Counted from the stretch's first letter, positions 1 through 9,747 are shown. The stretch: DNA of 64,000 nucleotides from Pseudomonadota bacterium (GCA_018240405.1 JAFEFW010000615.1:62001-126000), one strand, 5' to 3'. Translations and numbers: made by a program. The notes: generated from the sequence alone by a model not told the origin.

Positions 1-2
1 GT

Positions 3-1070
3 GGCTTTGCGCTGGCACAGGCGCTGACGCTGGGGGGCGTCTGGATGCTGACCAAGCGCCGGACCAATACCTCGTTAGTCGCAGCGGGTGTGCTGTTCGG
101 CGCCGCCACAAGCTGCAACTACCTCTCCGTGTTCGTCGGTGCCGCTCTGGGTCTGCTGGTGCGTGACTGGCGCCTGCTGGCTGGAGCGGCACCGTTCCTG
201 GCACTGGATGGATGGTTCTTTGCCGCGCAGCACGGTGCACGGCATGGACAGTTTCCGTCCTTCTCGCTCACAGCCGCATTGACGCGGCTGGTCGCGTACC
301 AGGTCGCTGGTCTGTTCGGTGGACTTCCGCTGTATGCGGACGGTGTATTGCGGGGGGCGATTGCGGGCGGCGTTGGACTGCTGGCGCTCTGCCTCCTGGT
401 TGCCATTGTGGCGACGCGCCCCTGGATGGCCGGACCGAATCTGCGTCTGCTCACGGTTGCCGCCATCGCGCCGGCCGTCGGGCTGCTGAGCCTGGGACTG
501 GCGTTCAACAACACCCCGATTGAGTTGCGCTATTTGTGTTTCGGGCTGCCGTACATCGCCCTTCTGGCGGCATGGGCCTGTCAGCAGCATGCGGCGAAGC
601 CAGCCTGGTCAAGGCTTTTCTTCGCGCCTATGGGGCGCGGCCGCGCAGCTTGGCCGCTCGCCCTGCCTTACGCTGTTGGCGCCGTTCAATGCGCCGCAAT
701 CGCCGGCCTTGTGCTTGCCCCCGCGACAATGCAGCCGGCCCGATCAGCCGCGCGCGCCATCGCCGCCCTGGGCGGCAAGCCAGATGCCGCCACCATCGTG
801 CTGCTGCCTCGCGGCAATGACGGCGTCGGCATTGTGGGTGCGTTCGGCCGCGAAGTGCCGGCTACGCTTCGACTGCTGATCATCTCGCCGACGGACACCG
901 TGCTCGACATCCGTAGCAGGACGCAGCCATTCAGCCGCGTCATCCTGGCCCTGCTCGGACAGGATTCCGACAGCCGCAACTGTCTTCCAAGCATGCGACG
1001 GGCGTTCGCCAGCCCTGGCTGGCGTCTGATTGCCGCGGGGTCCAACATCGAAGCCTATGAACGGGAGTAG
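3..1070 (+). CDS. Polytopic membrane protein, glycosyltransferase-39-like, 5' end outside window
   Basis: The reading frame is open from base 3 with no stop upstream, so the gene starts before the window; the first internal ATG is at 45. The visible 355 residues alternate hydrophobic segments with short loops, giving roughly seven or eight membrane helices followed by a soluble tail of about 110 residues. This looks like the C-terminal half of an ArnT/PMT-type lipid-linked sugar transferase (GT39/GT83 class), whose catalytic acidic residues would lie in the missing N-terminal part. No diagnostic motif is present in what remains, so the family assignment rests on architecture alone. The dehalogenase gene starts 5 bases after the stop, so the two may be cotranscribed. 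Confidence 0.6.
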   Translation, partial: GFALAQALTLGGVWMLTKRRTNTSLVAAGVLFGAATSCNYLSVFVGAALGLLVRDWRLLAGAAPFLALDGWFFAAQHGARHGQFPSFSLTAALTRLVAYQVAGLFGGLPLYADGVLRGAIAGGVGLLALCLLVAIVATRPWMAGPNLRLLTVAAIAPAVGLLSLGLAFNNTPIELRYLCFGLPYIALLAAWACQQHAAKPAWSRLFFAPMGRGRAAWPLALPYAVGAVQCAAIAGLVLAPATMQPARSAARAIAALGGKPDAATIVLLPRGNDGVGIVGAFGREVPATLRLLIISPTDTVLDIRSRTQPFSRVILALLGQDSDSRNCLPSMRRAFASPGWRLIAAGSNIEAYERE

Positions 1071-1075
1071 GCCCG

Positions 1076-1969
1076 ATGTCGGTCGGCGGATTCTTCGAAG
1101 GCTTCGCGCTGGAACACCTACATGTCCCCGGCGGCACAATCCGCCTGCGCCGTGGCGGCGCCGGGCCGCCACTGTTGCTGCTGCACGGCAACCCACAGAC
1201 GCATGCAATGTGGCACCGAGTGGCGCCGACACTGGCAAGACGCTTCACCGTAATCTGTCCGGACCTACGAGGTTACGGTTTCTCGTTGAAGCCGCCGGCG
1301 ACATCCGACCATGCACCATACGCCAAAATCGAGATGGCGAAGGACATGACGGCTGTCATGGACCATTTCGGATTTGACAGGTTCTATCTGGCCGGGCATG
1401 ACCGTGGCGCCCGGCTCTCCCACCGCATCGCATTGGACAATCCGGACCGCGTGCTAAAGCTTGCGGTGCTGGATATCATACCGACATTGGAACATTTTGA
1501 GCGCGCTGACATGGCTTTCGCGCTCGGCTACTATCACTGGTTCTGGTTCGCCCAGCCGCATCCATTCCCGGAATGGCTGATCACACGCGCACCGGAGGAT
1601 TGGTGGCGGCAGCACACCGCACGTGATCCCTCGATGCCGGACCTGTTTCACCCGGACGCGCTTGCCGACTATATGGCAGCGGTGCGGCAGCCAGATATGA
1701 TACGCGGAATGTGTGAGGACTACCGCGCCGCGGCCACCATTGACTTGAAGCATGACCGGGCAAGCCGAGCGGCGGGAATTAAGGTGCGTTGCCCCACGCT
1801 GGTCCTATGGGGCAGTAAGGGCAAGATTGGCGCCTGGTACGATGCACTGTCCGTCTGGCGGGAATATTGTTCCGATGATGTTACAGGCGGGGCGATTGCG
1901 TCCGGACATTACATTGCGGAAGAGGCACCGGACGCAACGCTCGACTGGTTTGGGCAGTTCTTCGGATAA
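1076..1969 (+). CDS. Haloacetate/fluoroacetate dehalogenase-type alpha/beta hydrolase
   Basis: This 297-residue alpha/beta-hydrolase hydrolyses carbon-halogen bonds of haloacetates if it follows its closest known family. The oxyanion motif HGNPQ lies at residues 37-41 and the nucleophile motif GHDRGAR at 107-113. Aligning by eye with the Rhodopseudomonas fluoroacetate dehalogenase gives Asp109 as nucleophile, Arg110 and Arg113 as carboxylate binders, Asp133 and His278 as the acid/base pair, and His154, Trp155 and Tyr216 as the halide pocket. All are present, which goes beyond generic epoxide hydrolase similarity. It has no signal peptide and is cytoplasmic. It lies upstream of a peptide-type ABC importer on the same strand but is separated from it by about 175 bases. 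Substrate identity, fluoro- versus chloroacetate or another haloacid, cannot be read from sequence. Confidence 0.85.
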   Translation: MSVGGFFEGFALEHLHVPGGTIRLRRGGAGPPLLLLHGNPQTHAMWHRVAPTLARRFTVICPDLRGYGFSLKPPATSDHAPYAKIEMAKDMTAVMDHFGFDRFYLAGHDRGARLSHRIALDNPDRVLKLAVLDIIPTLEHFERADMAFALGYYHWFWFAQPHPFPEWLITRAPEDWWRQHTARDPSMPDLFHPDALADYMAAVRQPDMIRGMCEDYRAAATIDLKHDRASRAAGIKVRCPTLVLWGSKGKIGAWYDALSVWREYCSDDVTGGAIASGHYIAEEAPDATLDWFGQFFG

Positions 1970-2144
1970 GCCGTCGTCAGGATTGCACGCGGACGATCCG
2001 GCACATCGTTGCCTGGTCGATATGCATTGCTGACCACTGGATCCCACGGCTGTGCCGACAATTGACGCCCCCTCCCCGCCATGTTGTGCTGCCCAGAACC
2101 GGAAGCGGCAGCTTCAGCCGCCCGATGCACTGGGAACGTCCATA

Positions 2145-3713
2145 ATGTCGCATTGGCGCGCCAGCCTTCTGGCCGCGTTGCTGGCCTCCGGCGCGGTCGG
2201 GGCGGTAGCGCAGACACCGAAACCAGCCACCGGCAACCTGACGATTGCCTTCGCCGCCGAGGCTACCATGCTGGACCCCGCCAAATCGGCAGCCGGCGTC
2301 GACCAGTATTTCTTCGGCCAGATCTACGAGCAGCTGGTCCGTCCGGACCCGTCGCTGAAAAAGGTGAACTGGCTGGCTGAATCCTGGTCGGTGCAGGACG
2401 ACGGTGGCAAGCCGGTGATCGACGTGGTGCTTCGCAAGGGCGTGAAGTTTCATACCGGTGACACGATGACGGCGGAGGATTTCGCCTTCGCCTATAATCG
2501 CCTGCGCGACAACAAGGTGTCACGCTGGAGCCACCTGCAGGCGTCCGTCGAATCCTTCGAGATCGTCGATCCGTATCATTTCCGTATCCATTTCAAACAA
2601 GGTGATGGGTCTTACGTCGCCGACAATCTGCAGCTTTGGGCGATGTCAAAGGCCTATTTCGACAAGGTCGGCGACGAGGAGTTCGGCAAGACGCCGATCG
2701 GCACGGGGCCGTGGAAATTCGTCTCCCGCACCATCAAGGAAGACCTGAAGCTGGAGGCGTTCGACGACTACTGGAACCCGACGCAGCGGCCGACGGTCAA
2801 GAATCTGACGGTGAAGATCATCCCTGAGGACCTGACACGCGTTGCCGCCTTCAAGACCGGGGCCGTGGACTGGATCGATGCCGTGCCGCCCGCGTTGGTG
2901 GAAGAGTTCAAGAAAATGCCCGGCGTGACCGTCGCCAGCTACGTCAGCCCGAACAACATGTACATCGCAATGGACGCGATCGACGAGAACGTGCCGATGC
3001 ACGACGTGCGCGTCCGGCAGGCGGCGGCCCATGCGGTCGATGTCGATGCCATCATCAAGGGCGTGCTGTTCGGCCAGGGCGTGCGCTACGCCGAGGTTGG
3101 TCCAGGCGAACTCGGCTACGATCCCGATCTGAAACCGTATCCTTATGATCCGAAGAAGGCCCGCGCCCTGTTGACGGAAGCCGGTTTTCCGCGCGGATTT
3201 GATATCCCCTGTTACAATCTGACGTCACCGCGCGAGCCGTATCAGAAGGAAATGGGCGAAGCGGTCTTCGCCTACCTCACGGCCGTCGGCATACGCTGCA
3301 AGGTGCAGGGCCAGGAATACGGCGCCTGGATCACCTTCGGCCGCCGCGACCGCCCCGGCCATATCGATGGGTTCTACAGCAACATGTGGGGCCACGGCCT
3401 GCCCGGCGACGCCGGAACCGCCTGGGCCGGGCATGTGCACACCTATGTGCCCGGCGCCGGCTGGGGCATCACCTCGGTCCATTCCGACCCGGAGCTGGAT
3501 GCACTTATTGAACAGTTAAAGGCGACAATGGATACACAGCAGCGCGACGCGCTGATCCGCAAGATCGCCCGCATCAAGCGGGATCGTGTCGCCGGCGGAC
3601 TGACCACGTATCGCCCCGTCGTGACGTTTGCATGGCGTGACAACGTTACCTTCATTGCCTGGCCCACGCCGGGCTTCTGGCGCAACCTGCAGCAGATTGG
3701 CTTGAAACAGTAA
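2145..3713 (+). CDS. ABC transporter substrate-binding protein, peptide/nickel (DppA/OppA) family
   Basis: This is a periplasmic solute-binding protein of SBP family 5, 522 residues with a usual family length. The ATG at 2145 gives a clean signal peptide (MSHWRASLLAALLASGAV.., cleavage near AVA-QT around residue 23); the frame is open back to 2052, but that upstream extension is polar and proline/cysteine-rich and is unlikely to be translated. Family features include the early segment around FAAEATMLDPAKS and the GTGPWKF motif near residue 190. It is first in an operon with two permeases, two ATPases and a CoA-transferase; the next gene starts 1 base after its stop. Ligands of this family range from di/oligopeptides to glutathione, nickel chelates and opines, and nothing here fixes the ligand. 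Confidence 0.9.
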   Translation: MSHWRASLLAALLASGAVGAVAQTPKPATGNLTIAFAAEATMLDPAKSAAGVDQYFFGQIYEQLVRPDPSLKKVNWLAESWSVQDDGGKPVIDVVLRKGVKFHTGDTMTAEDFAFAYNRLRDNKVSRWSHLQASVESFEIVDPYHFRIHFKQGDGSYVADNLQLWAMSKAYFDKVGDEEFGKTPIGTGPWKFVSRTIKEDLKLEAFDDYWNPTQRPTVKNLTVKIIPEDLTRVAAFKTGAVDWIDAVPPALVEEFKKMPGVTVASYVSPNNMYIAMDAIDENVPMHDVRVRQAAAHAVDVDAIIKGVLFGQGVRYAEVGPGELGYDPDLKPYPYDPKKARALLTEAGFPRGFDIPCYNLTSPREPYQKEMGEAVFAYLTAVGIRCKVQGQEYGAWITFGRRDRPGHIDGFYSNMWGHGLPGDAGTAWAGHVHTYVPGAGWGITSVHSDPELDALIEQLKATMDTQQRDALIRKIARIKRDRVAGGLTTYRPVVTFAWRDNVTFIAWPTPGFWRNLQQIGLKQ

Positions 3714-3714
3714 A

Positions 3715-4635
3715 GTGCCGCGATTCCTGCTGCATCGCCTGTTGCAGGGCCTCGTCAGCATCGTCGGCGCCAGTATCGTCATATTCCTGATCGCCCGCTT
3801 GTCGGGCGATCCGATTCTGATCCTGCTGCCGAACGATGCCAGCCCGCAGCTGATCGCCGAGACGAAACGTAACCTCGGGCTGGACCTGCCGCTGTGGCAC
3901 CAGTACCTGATTTTCGCCTGGAACGCGCTCGGCGGTGACTTTGGGCGCTCCTATCGCTGGCAGATGCCGGCCCTGCAGCTCATCCTCGATCGCCTGCCAG
4001 CCACGATCGAGCTGGCTATCTGCGGACTGGTCTTCAGTGTTGCCATTGCGGTGCCGGTAGGCGTGTTGTCGGCCGTGCGCCCCGGCGGCTGGACCGACCG
4101 GTTCGGCCGCGTCTTCGCCATGCTGGGACAGGCGATGCCGGCCTTCTGGGTCGGGCTGCTGCTGATCCTGTTTTTCGCCGTCGAACTGAACTGGCTGCCG
4201 GCCTTTGGCTACGGCGGCGTCAGCCACATCATCATGCCGGCGATCGCTTTGGGCTGGTATCCGGTCGCGGCACAGACCCGCATTGTGCGCTCCGCCATGC
4301 GCGACGTGCTGGACAGCGACCATATCCGCCTGTCGCGCGCGCTGGGCACGCCAGAGCACTGGATTGTCTGGAAATACGCCCTGCGCAACGCCGCTGTCCC
4401 TCTGCTGACGATGCTTGGCGTCTATTTTGCCGCGATGCTCGGCGGGGCGTTTGTGGTGGAGACGATTTTTGCCTGGCCCGGCGTCGGCCGTACCGTGGTG
4501 GAGGCGGTGTTCAGCCGCGACTTCCCGGTGGTGCAGGCCGGTGTGCTGTTCACCTCGATTCTGTTCGTTCTCTCAAATCTTCTGGTTGACCTCGCGTATG
4601 GCATTGTCGATCCCCGTATCAGAGCCGATCGCTAG
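3715..4635 (+). CDS. ABC transporter permease, DppB family
   Basis: This 306-residue inner-membrane permease of the peptide/nickel importer begins with GTG one base after the SBP stop. It shows the DppB pattern: an N-terminal membrane helix, a periplasmic loop carrying NLGLDLPLWHQY, then five further helices with the cytoplasmic EAA coupling loop around residues 200-220 (RLSRALGTPEHWIVWKYALR). The C-terminal FAWPGVGR and DYP-like FSRDFPVVQ segments are typical. Its end overlaps the start of the next permease by 38 bases, which implies translational coupling. Together with the DppC-like partner it forms the transmembrane channel. Confidence 0.92.
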   Translation: MPRFLLHRLLQGLVSIVGASIVIFLIARLSGDPILILLPNDASPQLIAETKRNLGLDLPLWHQYLIFAWNALGGDFGRSYRWQMPALQLILDRLPATIELAICGLVFSVAIAVPVGVLSAVRPGGWTDRFGRVFAMLGQAMPAFWVGLLLILFFAVELNWLPAFGYGGVSHIIMPAIALGWYPVAAQTRIVRSAMRDVLDSDHIRLSRALGTPEHWIVWKYALRNAAVPLLTMLGVYFAAMLGGAFVVETIFAWPGVGRTVVEAVFSRDFPVVQAGVLFTSILFVLSNLLVDLAYGIVDPRIRADR

Positions 4636-5479
4636 GCGCCGCCTGCCGGCGTGGCTTCGCGGCGCGCCGTGGCTGGCGTTCCTGGTACTTACCATTGTGC
4701 TGGTATGCGCCGTGGGCGGCGAGGACATCCTGCCAGACGATCCAAACGGGCTAAATCTTGCGGACGCGTTCCGTCCGCCGTTCTGGGCCGCCAAGGGCAG
4801 CGCCGCGCACCTGCTGGGCACCGACAACATGGGCCGCGACATCCTGTCGCGCATCCTGGCCGGATCGCAGATCTCTGCCATCGTGTGCGCCTACGCCATC
4901 CTGTTCTCCGGCTGCATCGGCGCCCTCGCTGGCATGGCGGCCGGTTATTTCGGTGGCATCGTCGATGCCGTACTCATGCGCCTGATCGAGATCCAGCAGT
5001 CGATCCCGTCCATCGCACTGGCACTGATCCTGGCGGCGGCGATGGAACCAGGCCTGACCACTGTCATCGTCGTCATCGTGCTGACCTACTGGGCGTGGTA
5101 TGCCCGCATCATCCGCGGCGAGGTGATGACTCTGAAAGGCCGCGACTACGTGAATTTCGCCCGTGTGGCCGGTGTCGGCACGCCGACCATCCTGGTGCGG
5201 CATTTGCTACCAAACATCTTCAACACGCTGATCATCCTGGCCACGTTGCAGGTCGGGCAGGTGATCCTGTTCGAGGCATCGCTGTCGTTCCTCGGCCTTG
5301 GCATTCAGCAGCCCGACATCTCCTGGGGCCTGATGCTGGCCGATGCGCGGCAGTACATCACCAGCGCGTGGTGGCTGATCACCATGCCGGGAATCGCCAT
5401 CATGCTGACCTGCCGGTCGGCCAACATCCTCGGCGACTGGTTACGCGACCGCCTCGATCCGCGACTGCGGCAACTCTGA
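4598..5479 (+). CDS. ABC transporter permease, DppC family
   Basis: This is the second permease of the importer, 293 residues. The ATG at 4598 was chosen because it gives the short cytoplasmic N-terminus and first membrane helix expected for DppC; the frame stays open upstream only inside the preceding permease gene. The conserved motifs HLLGTDNMGRDILSRIL (about residues 69-85) and SFLGLGIQQPDISWG near the C-terminus are diagnostic of the family. The EAA loop is around GRDYVNFARVAGVGTPTILVR. The stop overlaps the ATG of the first ATPase gene (ATGA), continuing the tight operon. Confidence 0.93.
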   Translation: MALSIPVSEPIARRRLPAWLRGAPWLAFLVLTIVLVCAVGGEDILPDDPNGLNLADAFRPPFWAAKGSAAHLLGTDNMGRDILSRILAGSQISAIVCAYAILFSGCIGALAGMAAGYFGGIVDAVLMRLIEIQQSIPSIALALILAAAMEPGLTTVIVVIVLTYWAWYARIIRGEVMTLKGRDYVNFARVAGVGTPTILVRHLLPNIFNTLIILATLQVGQVILFEASLSFLGLGIQQPDISWGLMLADARQYITSAWWLITMPGIAIMLTCRSANILGDWLRDRLDPRLRQL

Positions 5480-6441
5480 TGCTGCTGCAGGTCGAGCAAC
5501 TGCGGACCTATCTGCACCTGCGCCGCGGCGTGCTGCGCGCTGTCGATGGCGTCTCCCTGCATGTCGCCGAAGCTGAAACACTGGGTCTCGTCGGCGAGTC
5601 AGGGTCCGGCAAAACGATGACCGGGCTGTCGCTGCTGCGCCTGCTGCCGCGCGGCGCCGGCCGGATCGAAGGCGGATCGATCAGGCTGGATGGCCAGGAC
5701 CTGACGGCGCTGACCGAAGCCGATATGGCCCGCGACATCCGCGGACGGCGGATCGCAATGATCATGCAGGACCCGATGACGTCACTGAACCCGGTGTTCT
5801 CCATCGGCGATCAGGTCGCGGCGCCGTTGCGCTATCACGACATCGCCAGCGGCGCGGTGCTGCGATCCCAGGTCATCGACGTGCTGAAGCGCGTGCGGAT
5901 TCCGTCGCCGGAGCAGCGCCTGGGCGACTACCCGCATCAGTTTTCCGGCGGCCAGCGGCAGCGCATTGTCGCGGCGATGGCAATCGGCTGCACGCCGCGC
6001 CTGCTGATCGCCGATGAGCCGACCACGGCACTCGACGTGACGATCCAGGTGCAAATCATCTCGCTCCTGAAGCGGATTCAACAGGACGCTGGACTTGGCA
6101 TCGTGCTGATTACGCATGACCTAGGCGTTGCCGCCAGCCTGTGCCACCGGATCGCAGTGATGTACGCCGGGCAGATCGTGGAGACCGCGCCGGTGCGGGC
6201 GATCTACAAGGCTCCTGCTCACCCATACACGCAGGCGTTGCTGGCGGCGATTCCTCGCCTGCACGCGACGGAGCGACGTCTGACGGCGATTCCCGGCCAG
6301 CCGCCAAGCCTGATCGACCCGCCGGAGGGATGCCGGTTCGCGGCGCGCTGCCCGCATCGCATGGACCGCTGTGCCGAACCGCCGCCGGTGGTGGATCTCG
6401 GCAACGGCCACAGCGCGGCCTGCTGGAAGCTGGCGGCGTAA
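5479..6441 (+). CDS. ABC transporter ATP-binding protein, DppD family
   Basis: This is the first ATPase of the importer, 320 residues, starting at the ATGA overlap with the DppC-like gene. It carries Walker A GESGSGKT, the signature FSGGQRQRI, Walker B LLIADEP followed by TTALD, and the switch histidine in LITHDLG. The C-terminal oligopeptide-transporter extension contains [14 protein letters not shown], whose cysteines in some Dpp/Opp ATPases hold an iron-sulfur cluster. It pairs with the DppF-like ATPase encoded next, which it overlaps by one base (TAATG). Confidence 0.93.
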   Translation: MLLQVEQLRTYLHLRRGVLRAVDGVSLHVAEAETLGLVGESGSGKTMTGLSLLRLLPRGAGRIEGGSIRLDGQDLTALTEADMARDIRGRRIAMIMQDPMTSLNPVFSIGDQVAAPLRYHDIASGAVLRSQVIDVLKRVRIPSPEQRLGDYPHQFSGGQRQRIVAAMAIGCTPRLLIADEPTTALDVTIQVQIISLLKRIQQDAGLGIVLITHDLGVAASLCHRIAVMYAGQIVETAPVRAIYKAPAHPYTQALLAAIPRLHATERRLTAIPGQPPSLIDPPEGCRFAARCPHRMDRCAEPPPVVDLGNGHSAACWKLAA

Positions 6442-7388
6442 TGCTGGAAGCGGATGCCATCACCAAGCACTACCGCACCAGCCGTGGCACCGTACGCGCG
6501 GTCGAGGGCGTGTCATTCAGCCTGCCGAAGCGCGGTACGCTGGCGCTGGTCGGAGAATCAGGGTGCGGTAAGACGACGATTGCCAAGATGGTCCTGCTGC
6601 TGGAACGGCCCTCCGGCGGCGCCATCCGGTTCGAAGGTCAGGATATCGCGACGATGCCCCGCCTGGCGTTGAAGGCGTACCGGCGGCGGGTGCAGGCGGT
6701 GTTCCAGGACCCCTATGCCTCGCTCAATCCGCGCCTGCGCGTCGGCCGCATCATTGCCGAACCGATCCTGGCCCATGAACGTCCTGGCCGCGCGGCGCTG
6801 GACAAGCGGATCGCCGAAGTCCTGGACATCGTCGGTCTGCCCGCCGCCGCAGCGCGGCTGTATCCACACGAGTTCTCCGGCGGCCAGCGCCAGCGCATTG
6901 CCATTGCCCGCGCACTGGCGCCGCGGCCGGAATTGATGGTGCTGGACGAACCTGTATCGGCGCTGGACGTATCAATCCGGGCGCAGGTGCTGAACCTGCT
7001 GCAGGACATCCAGGATGAGTATGGGCTGACCTACCTGATCATCGCGCATGACCTCGCACTGGTGCAGCATTTCAGCAGTTCGGTGGCGGTGATCTACCTT
7101 GGCCGCGTTGCCGAGGCAGGCCCGACAGGCCCGGTGTTTGCCGATCCGCGGCACCCTTACACGCAGGCGCTGCTCGCCGCGGTGCCGCTACCCGATCCGG
7201 ACCATGTCCTCAGCGAGGCCGCTGCGGCCGGAGAAATCGCCAGCGCGCTGCACCCGCCGTCCGGCTGCGCCTTCCATCCGCGCTGTCCGCACGCCTTCGC
7301 CGCCTGTCCGGCGTCGGTACCGCCGCCGCACGCCGTTGCGGACGGCCATATCGCCGCCTGTCACCTGCTGCAGGAGACCCACGCATGA
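6441..7388 (+). CDS. ABC transporter ATP-binding protein, DppF family
   Basis: This is the second ATPase of the importer, 315 residues. Walker A is GESGCGKT, the signature [15 protein letters not shown], and Walker B LMVLDEPVSALD. A cysteine-containing C-terminal tail (CAFHPRCPHAFAACP) matches the DppF/OppF family. It overlaps the upstream ATPase gene by one base and the downstream CoA-transferase gene by four (ATGA), so the CoA-transferase is physically coupled to the importer. It is expected to work as a heterodimer with the DppD-like subunit on the cytoplasmic face of the permeases. Confidence 0.93.
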   Translation: MLEADAITKHYRTSRGTVRAVEGVSFSLPKRGTLALVGESGCGKTTIAKMVLLLERPSGGAIRFEGQDIATMPRLALKAYRRRVQAVFQDPYASLNPRLRVGRIIAEPILAHERPGRAALDKRIAEVLDIVGLPAAAARLYPHEFSGGQRQRIAIARALAPRPELMVLDEPVSALDVSIRAQVLNLLQDIQDEYGLTYLIIAHDLALVQHFSSSVAVIYLGRVAEAGPTGPVFADPRHPYTQALLAAVPLPDPDHVLSEAAAAGEIASALHPPSGCAFHPRCPHAFAACPASVPPPHAVADGHIAACHLLQETHA

Positions 7389-9577
7389 CCACAGCGCCCC
7401 TGTCCGATCTGGTCGTTCTGGAAACGTCCGGCGACATCGCCACCCGTTATTGCGGCAAATTGTTTGCCGCGCACGGCGCGCGCGTCATTCAGGCCTACCT
7501 CCCGGACAATCGCGGCATCGGCTACGGCAGCGTTGCCACCGATGCCTATGCCGCCTGGCTGGATGCCGGCAAGGAAACGGGCGCCGCGCCTCCAGACACC
7601 CGAGTGAACCTCATCATCGCGGGCCAGACCAGCGCCGAGGTGGCGGCGGCCGAAACGCTGGCCGCCGGCATGTCGCCACGCCCGCTGCTGTTGGCGCTGA
7701 CTTGGTTCGGGCCACACGGACCCTACGCCGGCTGGTCCGCCACCGACGGCGTGATCCAGGCGATGACCGGCGTCGCCTACGCCATCGGTGAAAAGGACGG
7801 CCCGCCGATCCTGCCGCAGGGCCATGCACCTCAAATCGTCGCGGGCGCCACCGGCCTGATCGCCGCGCTGTCGGCGCTGATCGGCCGCCGTGCGGGGCAC
7901 CCGGTGGATCGGGTCGAAACCAATGTGCTGGAGGCACATCTATGCTTCGCCGAACATGCTGGACCCGGGTTTTTCAAGGGCGGCCCAGCCTCGCAGCGGC
8001 GGGGCGTCAACCGTTATATGCCGGTCTACCCGCAGACCATATTTCCCTCCGCCGACGGCTGGATTGGCGTCACTGCGCTGACGCCGCTGCAGTGGCAGGA
8101 ACTGTGCCGGATGATCGGCCTGCCGGAGGTGGCGGAAGACCCGCGCTTCGCCACCACCGACCAACGCCTGGCGGCGTGCGAAATCCTGGACGAGATTCTG
8201 GCCCCAGCCCTGAAGCAATACACGACGACATACCTGCTGGAGGAAGGTCAGCGCCGGCGAATCCCACTGGCGCCGGTGCCGGACATGCAGGGCCTGCTCG
8301 ACACGCCACACTGGCGCGAACGCGGCAGTTTCGCGCGGTTCGACGGCTTTGAGGGGCCGGCGATGCCGTTCCGCCTGCATCCACGCGGCCCCGGTGCCGG
8401 CACCGCGTGGAACGGGCCGGACCCCTTGGGCAAGGGTCCACTTGCGGGGCTGCGCGTCCTCGACCTGTCGATGGGCTGGTCCGGTCCGTTGACCGGGCGG
8501 CACTACGCCGACCTCGGTGCCGAAGTTGTCAAAGTTGAGGGCTGTGCGCACATCGACTGGTGGCGCGGCTGGAACGCCCTGGAGGCTGGCGATCCGCCGC
8601 CATACGAACTGCGCGCCAACTTTAACGCGGTTAATCGCAACAAGCGCGGCATCGCGCTCGACCTGACAAAGCCGGACGGCGCGGATCTGCTGCGCCGCCT
8701 CGCCGCCGGCTGCGACGTCCTGATCGAGAACTACGCCCCTGGCGTACTGACCCGCCTCGGCTTCGGGCCGGAAGCGATGGCCGCGGTCAATCCGCGTCTG
8801 GTCTACATCTCGATGGGCGCCTTTGGCAGCGTTGGGCCGTGGTCCGGCTTTCGTGCTTCCGGATCGACGACGGAACAGGCGGCCGGAATGCCGTTCCTGC
8901 AGGGCGAGGCACATTGGCCGCCGACCATGCAGCACACCGCCTATGGTGACCCGGTCGCCGGCATCTACGCCGCGGTGGCGACGCTGATCGCACTATACGG
9001 CCGCGAGCGCACTGGCGGGACCACAATCGACCTGTCGCAGGTGGAGTGCCTGTTCCAACTCGCAGCCGACGGCATCATCGCACAATCAGCAACCGGCGAG
9101 CCACCGCCGCGCACCGGCAGCCGCCGCGCGGATCGCGCGTGGCGCGGCTGTCTGCGCTGCGCGGGCTCGGATGCCTGGGTGGCGGTGGACCTCGACGACT
9201 GGAACCGGCTTGCGGCGATGGGACTGAGGGTCGATGGCCTGGTCTCCTGGGCGGCTGCCCGCTCACCGCAGGACGCCGCCGCAGCGCTGCAACGGGCCGG
9301 GATCATCGCCGGGCCGGTCACGCCGGCGCATCGGTTGCTGGAGGACTCGCATCTCGGCGTCGTCGGCTTCTGGCGGCAGGCAGAGCGGCGATACGCCGGC
9401 ACGCATCTGGTACCGAAGCCGCCCTACGCCCTCGACGGCACCTCGCCGCCGCTGCGTCGGCCCAGCCCGACGCTGGGGGAGCATAATGAGGAGGTGTTGC
9501 GCTCATTGTTGGGGCTGTCGGCGCCGCAGGTCGCCGACCTGGTTCAGGACGGCATCATCGGCAACAGGGCAATATAA
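7385..9577 (+). CDS. Double-domain family III (CaiB/BaiF) CoA-transferase
   Basis: This 730-residue protein is about twice the normal 390-410 residue length of a family III CoA-transferase and contains two CaiB/BaiF-like halves (about 1-340 and 350-730). Family III enzymes move CoA between carboxylic acids through an aspartyl-CoA thioester. The C-terminal half keeps the candidate nucleophile, Asp522, in YGDPVAGIYAA. The equivalent stretch of the N-terminal half reads GHAPQIVAGATG, with no aspartate, so that half is probably a structural partner. Fused pseudo-dimers of this type exist in the family. Four-base overlap with the ABC importer operon suggests that the imported compound, or its breakdown product, is activated as a CoA ester. 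The precise acyl group is unknown. Confidence 0.88.
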   Translation: MTTAPLSDLVVLETSGDIATRYCGKLFAAHGARVIQAYLPDNRGIGYGSVATDAYAAWLDAGKETGAAPPDTRVNLIIAGQTSAEVAAAETLAAGMSPRPLLLALTWFGPHGPYAGWSATDGVIQAMTGVAYAIGEKDGPPILPQGHAPQIVAGATGLIAALSALIGRRAGHPVDRVETNVLEAHLCFAEHAGPGFFKGGPASQRRGVNRYMPVYPQTIFPSADGWIGVTALTPLQWQELCRMIGLPEVAEDPRFATTDQRLAACEILDEILAPALKQYTTTYLLEEGQRRRIPLAPVPDMQGLLDTPHWRERGSFARFDGFEGPAMPFRLHPRGPGAGTAWNGPDPLGKGPLAGLRVLDLSMGWSGPLTGRHYADLGAEVVKVEGCAHIDWWRGWNALEAGDPPPYELRANFNAVNRNKRGIALDLTKPDGADLLRRLAAGCDVLIENYAPGVLTRLGFGPEAMAAVNPRLVYISMGAFGSVGPWSGFRASGSTTEQAAGMPFLQGEAHWPPTMQHTAYGDPVAGIYAAVATLIALYGRERTGGTTIDLSQVECLFQLAADGIIAQSATGEPPPRTGSRRADRAWRGCLRCAGSDAWVAVDLDDWNRLAAMGLRVDGLVSWAAARSPQDAAAALQRAGIIAGPVTPAHRLLEDSHLGVVGFWRQAERRYAGTHLVPKPPYALDGTSPPLRRPSPTLGEHNEEVLRSLLGLSAPQVADLVQDGIIGNRAI

Positions 9578-9747
9578 CCGCCGCGCCGTGCAAGGCGCCG
9601 ACCTGAACCAGGACATTGACGCCGGCCGCCGTGCACACTGTTGCCTTGCGCAAATGACAACGCCCATTGGCCCTTGTGTAACTACCGCATGTCACGGCTC
9701 GTGTGGAGATACACGATGCCTGGCCGATACAATGAGCATAACCGCGG

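Noticed and set aside
4651..5478. Upstream extension of the DppD frame
   Set aside because: The upstream part overlaps the DppC permease in another frame and is Arg/His-rich noise; the ATPase starts at 5479.
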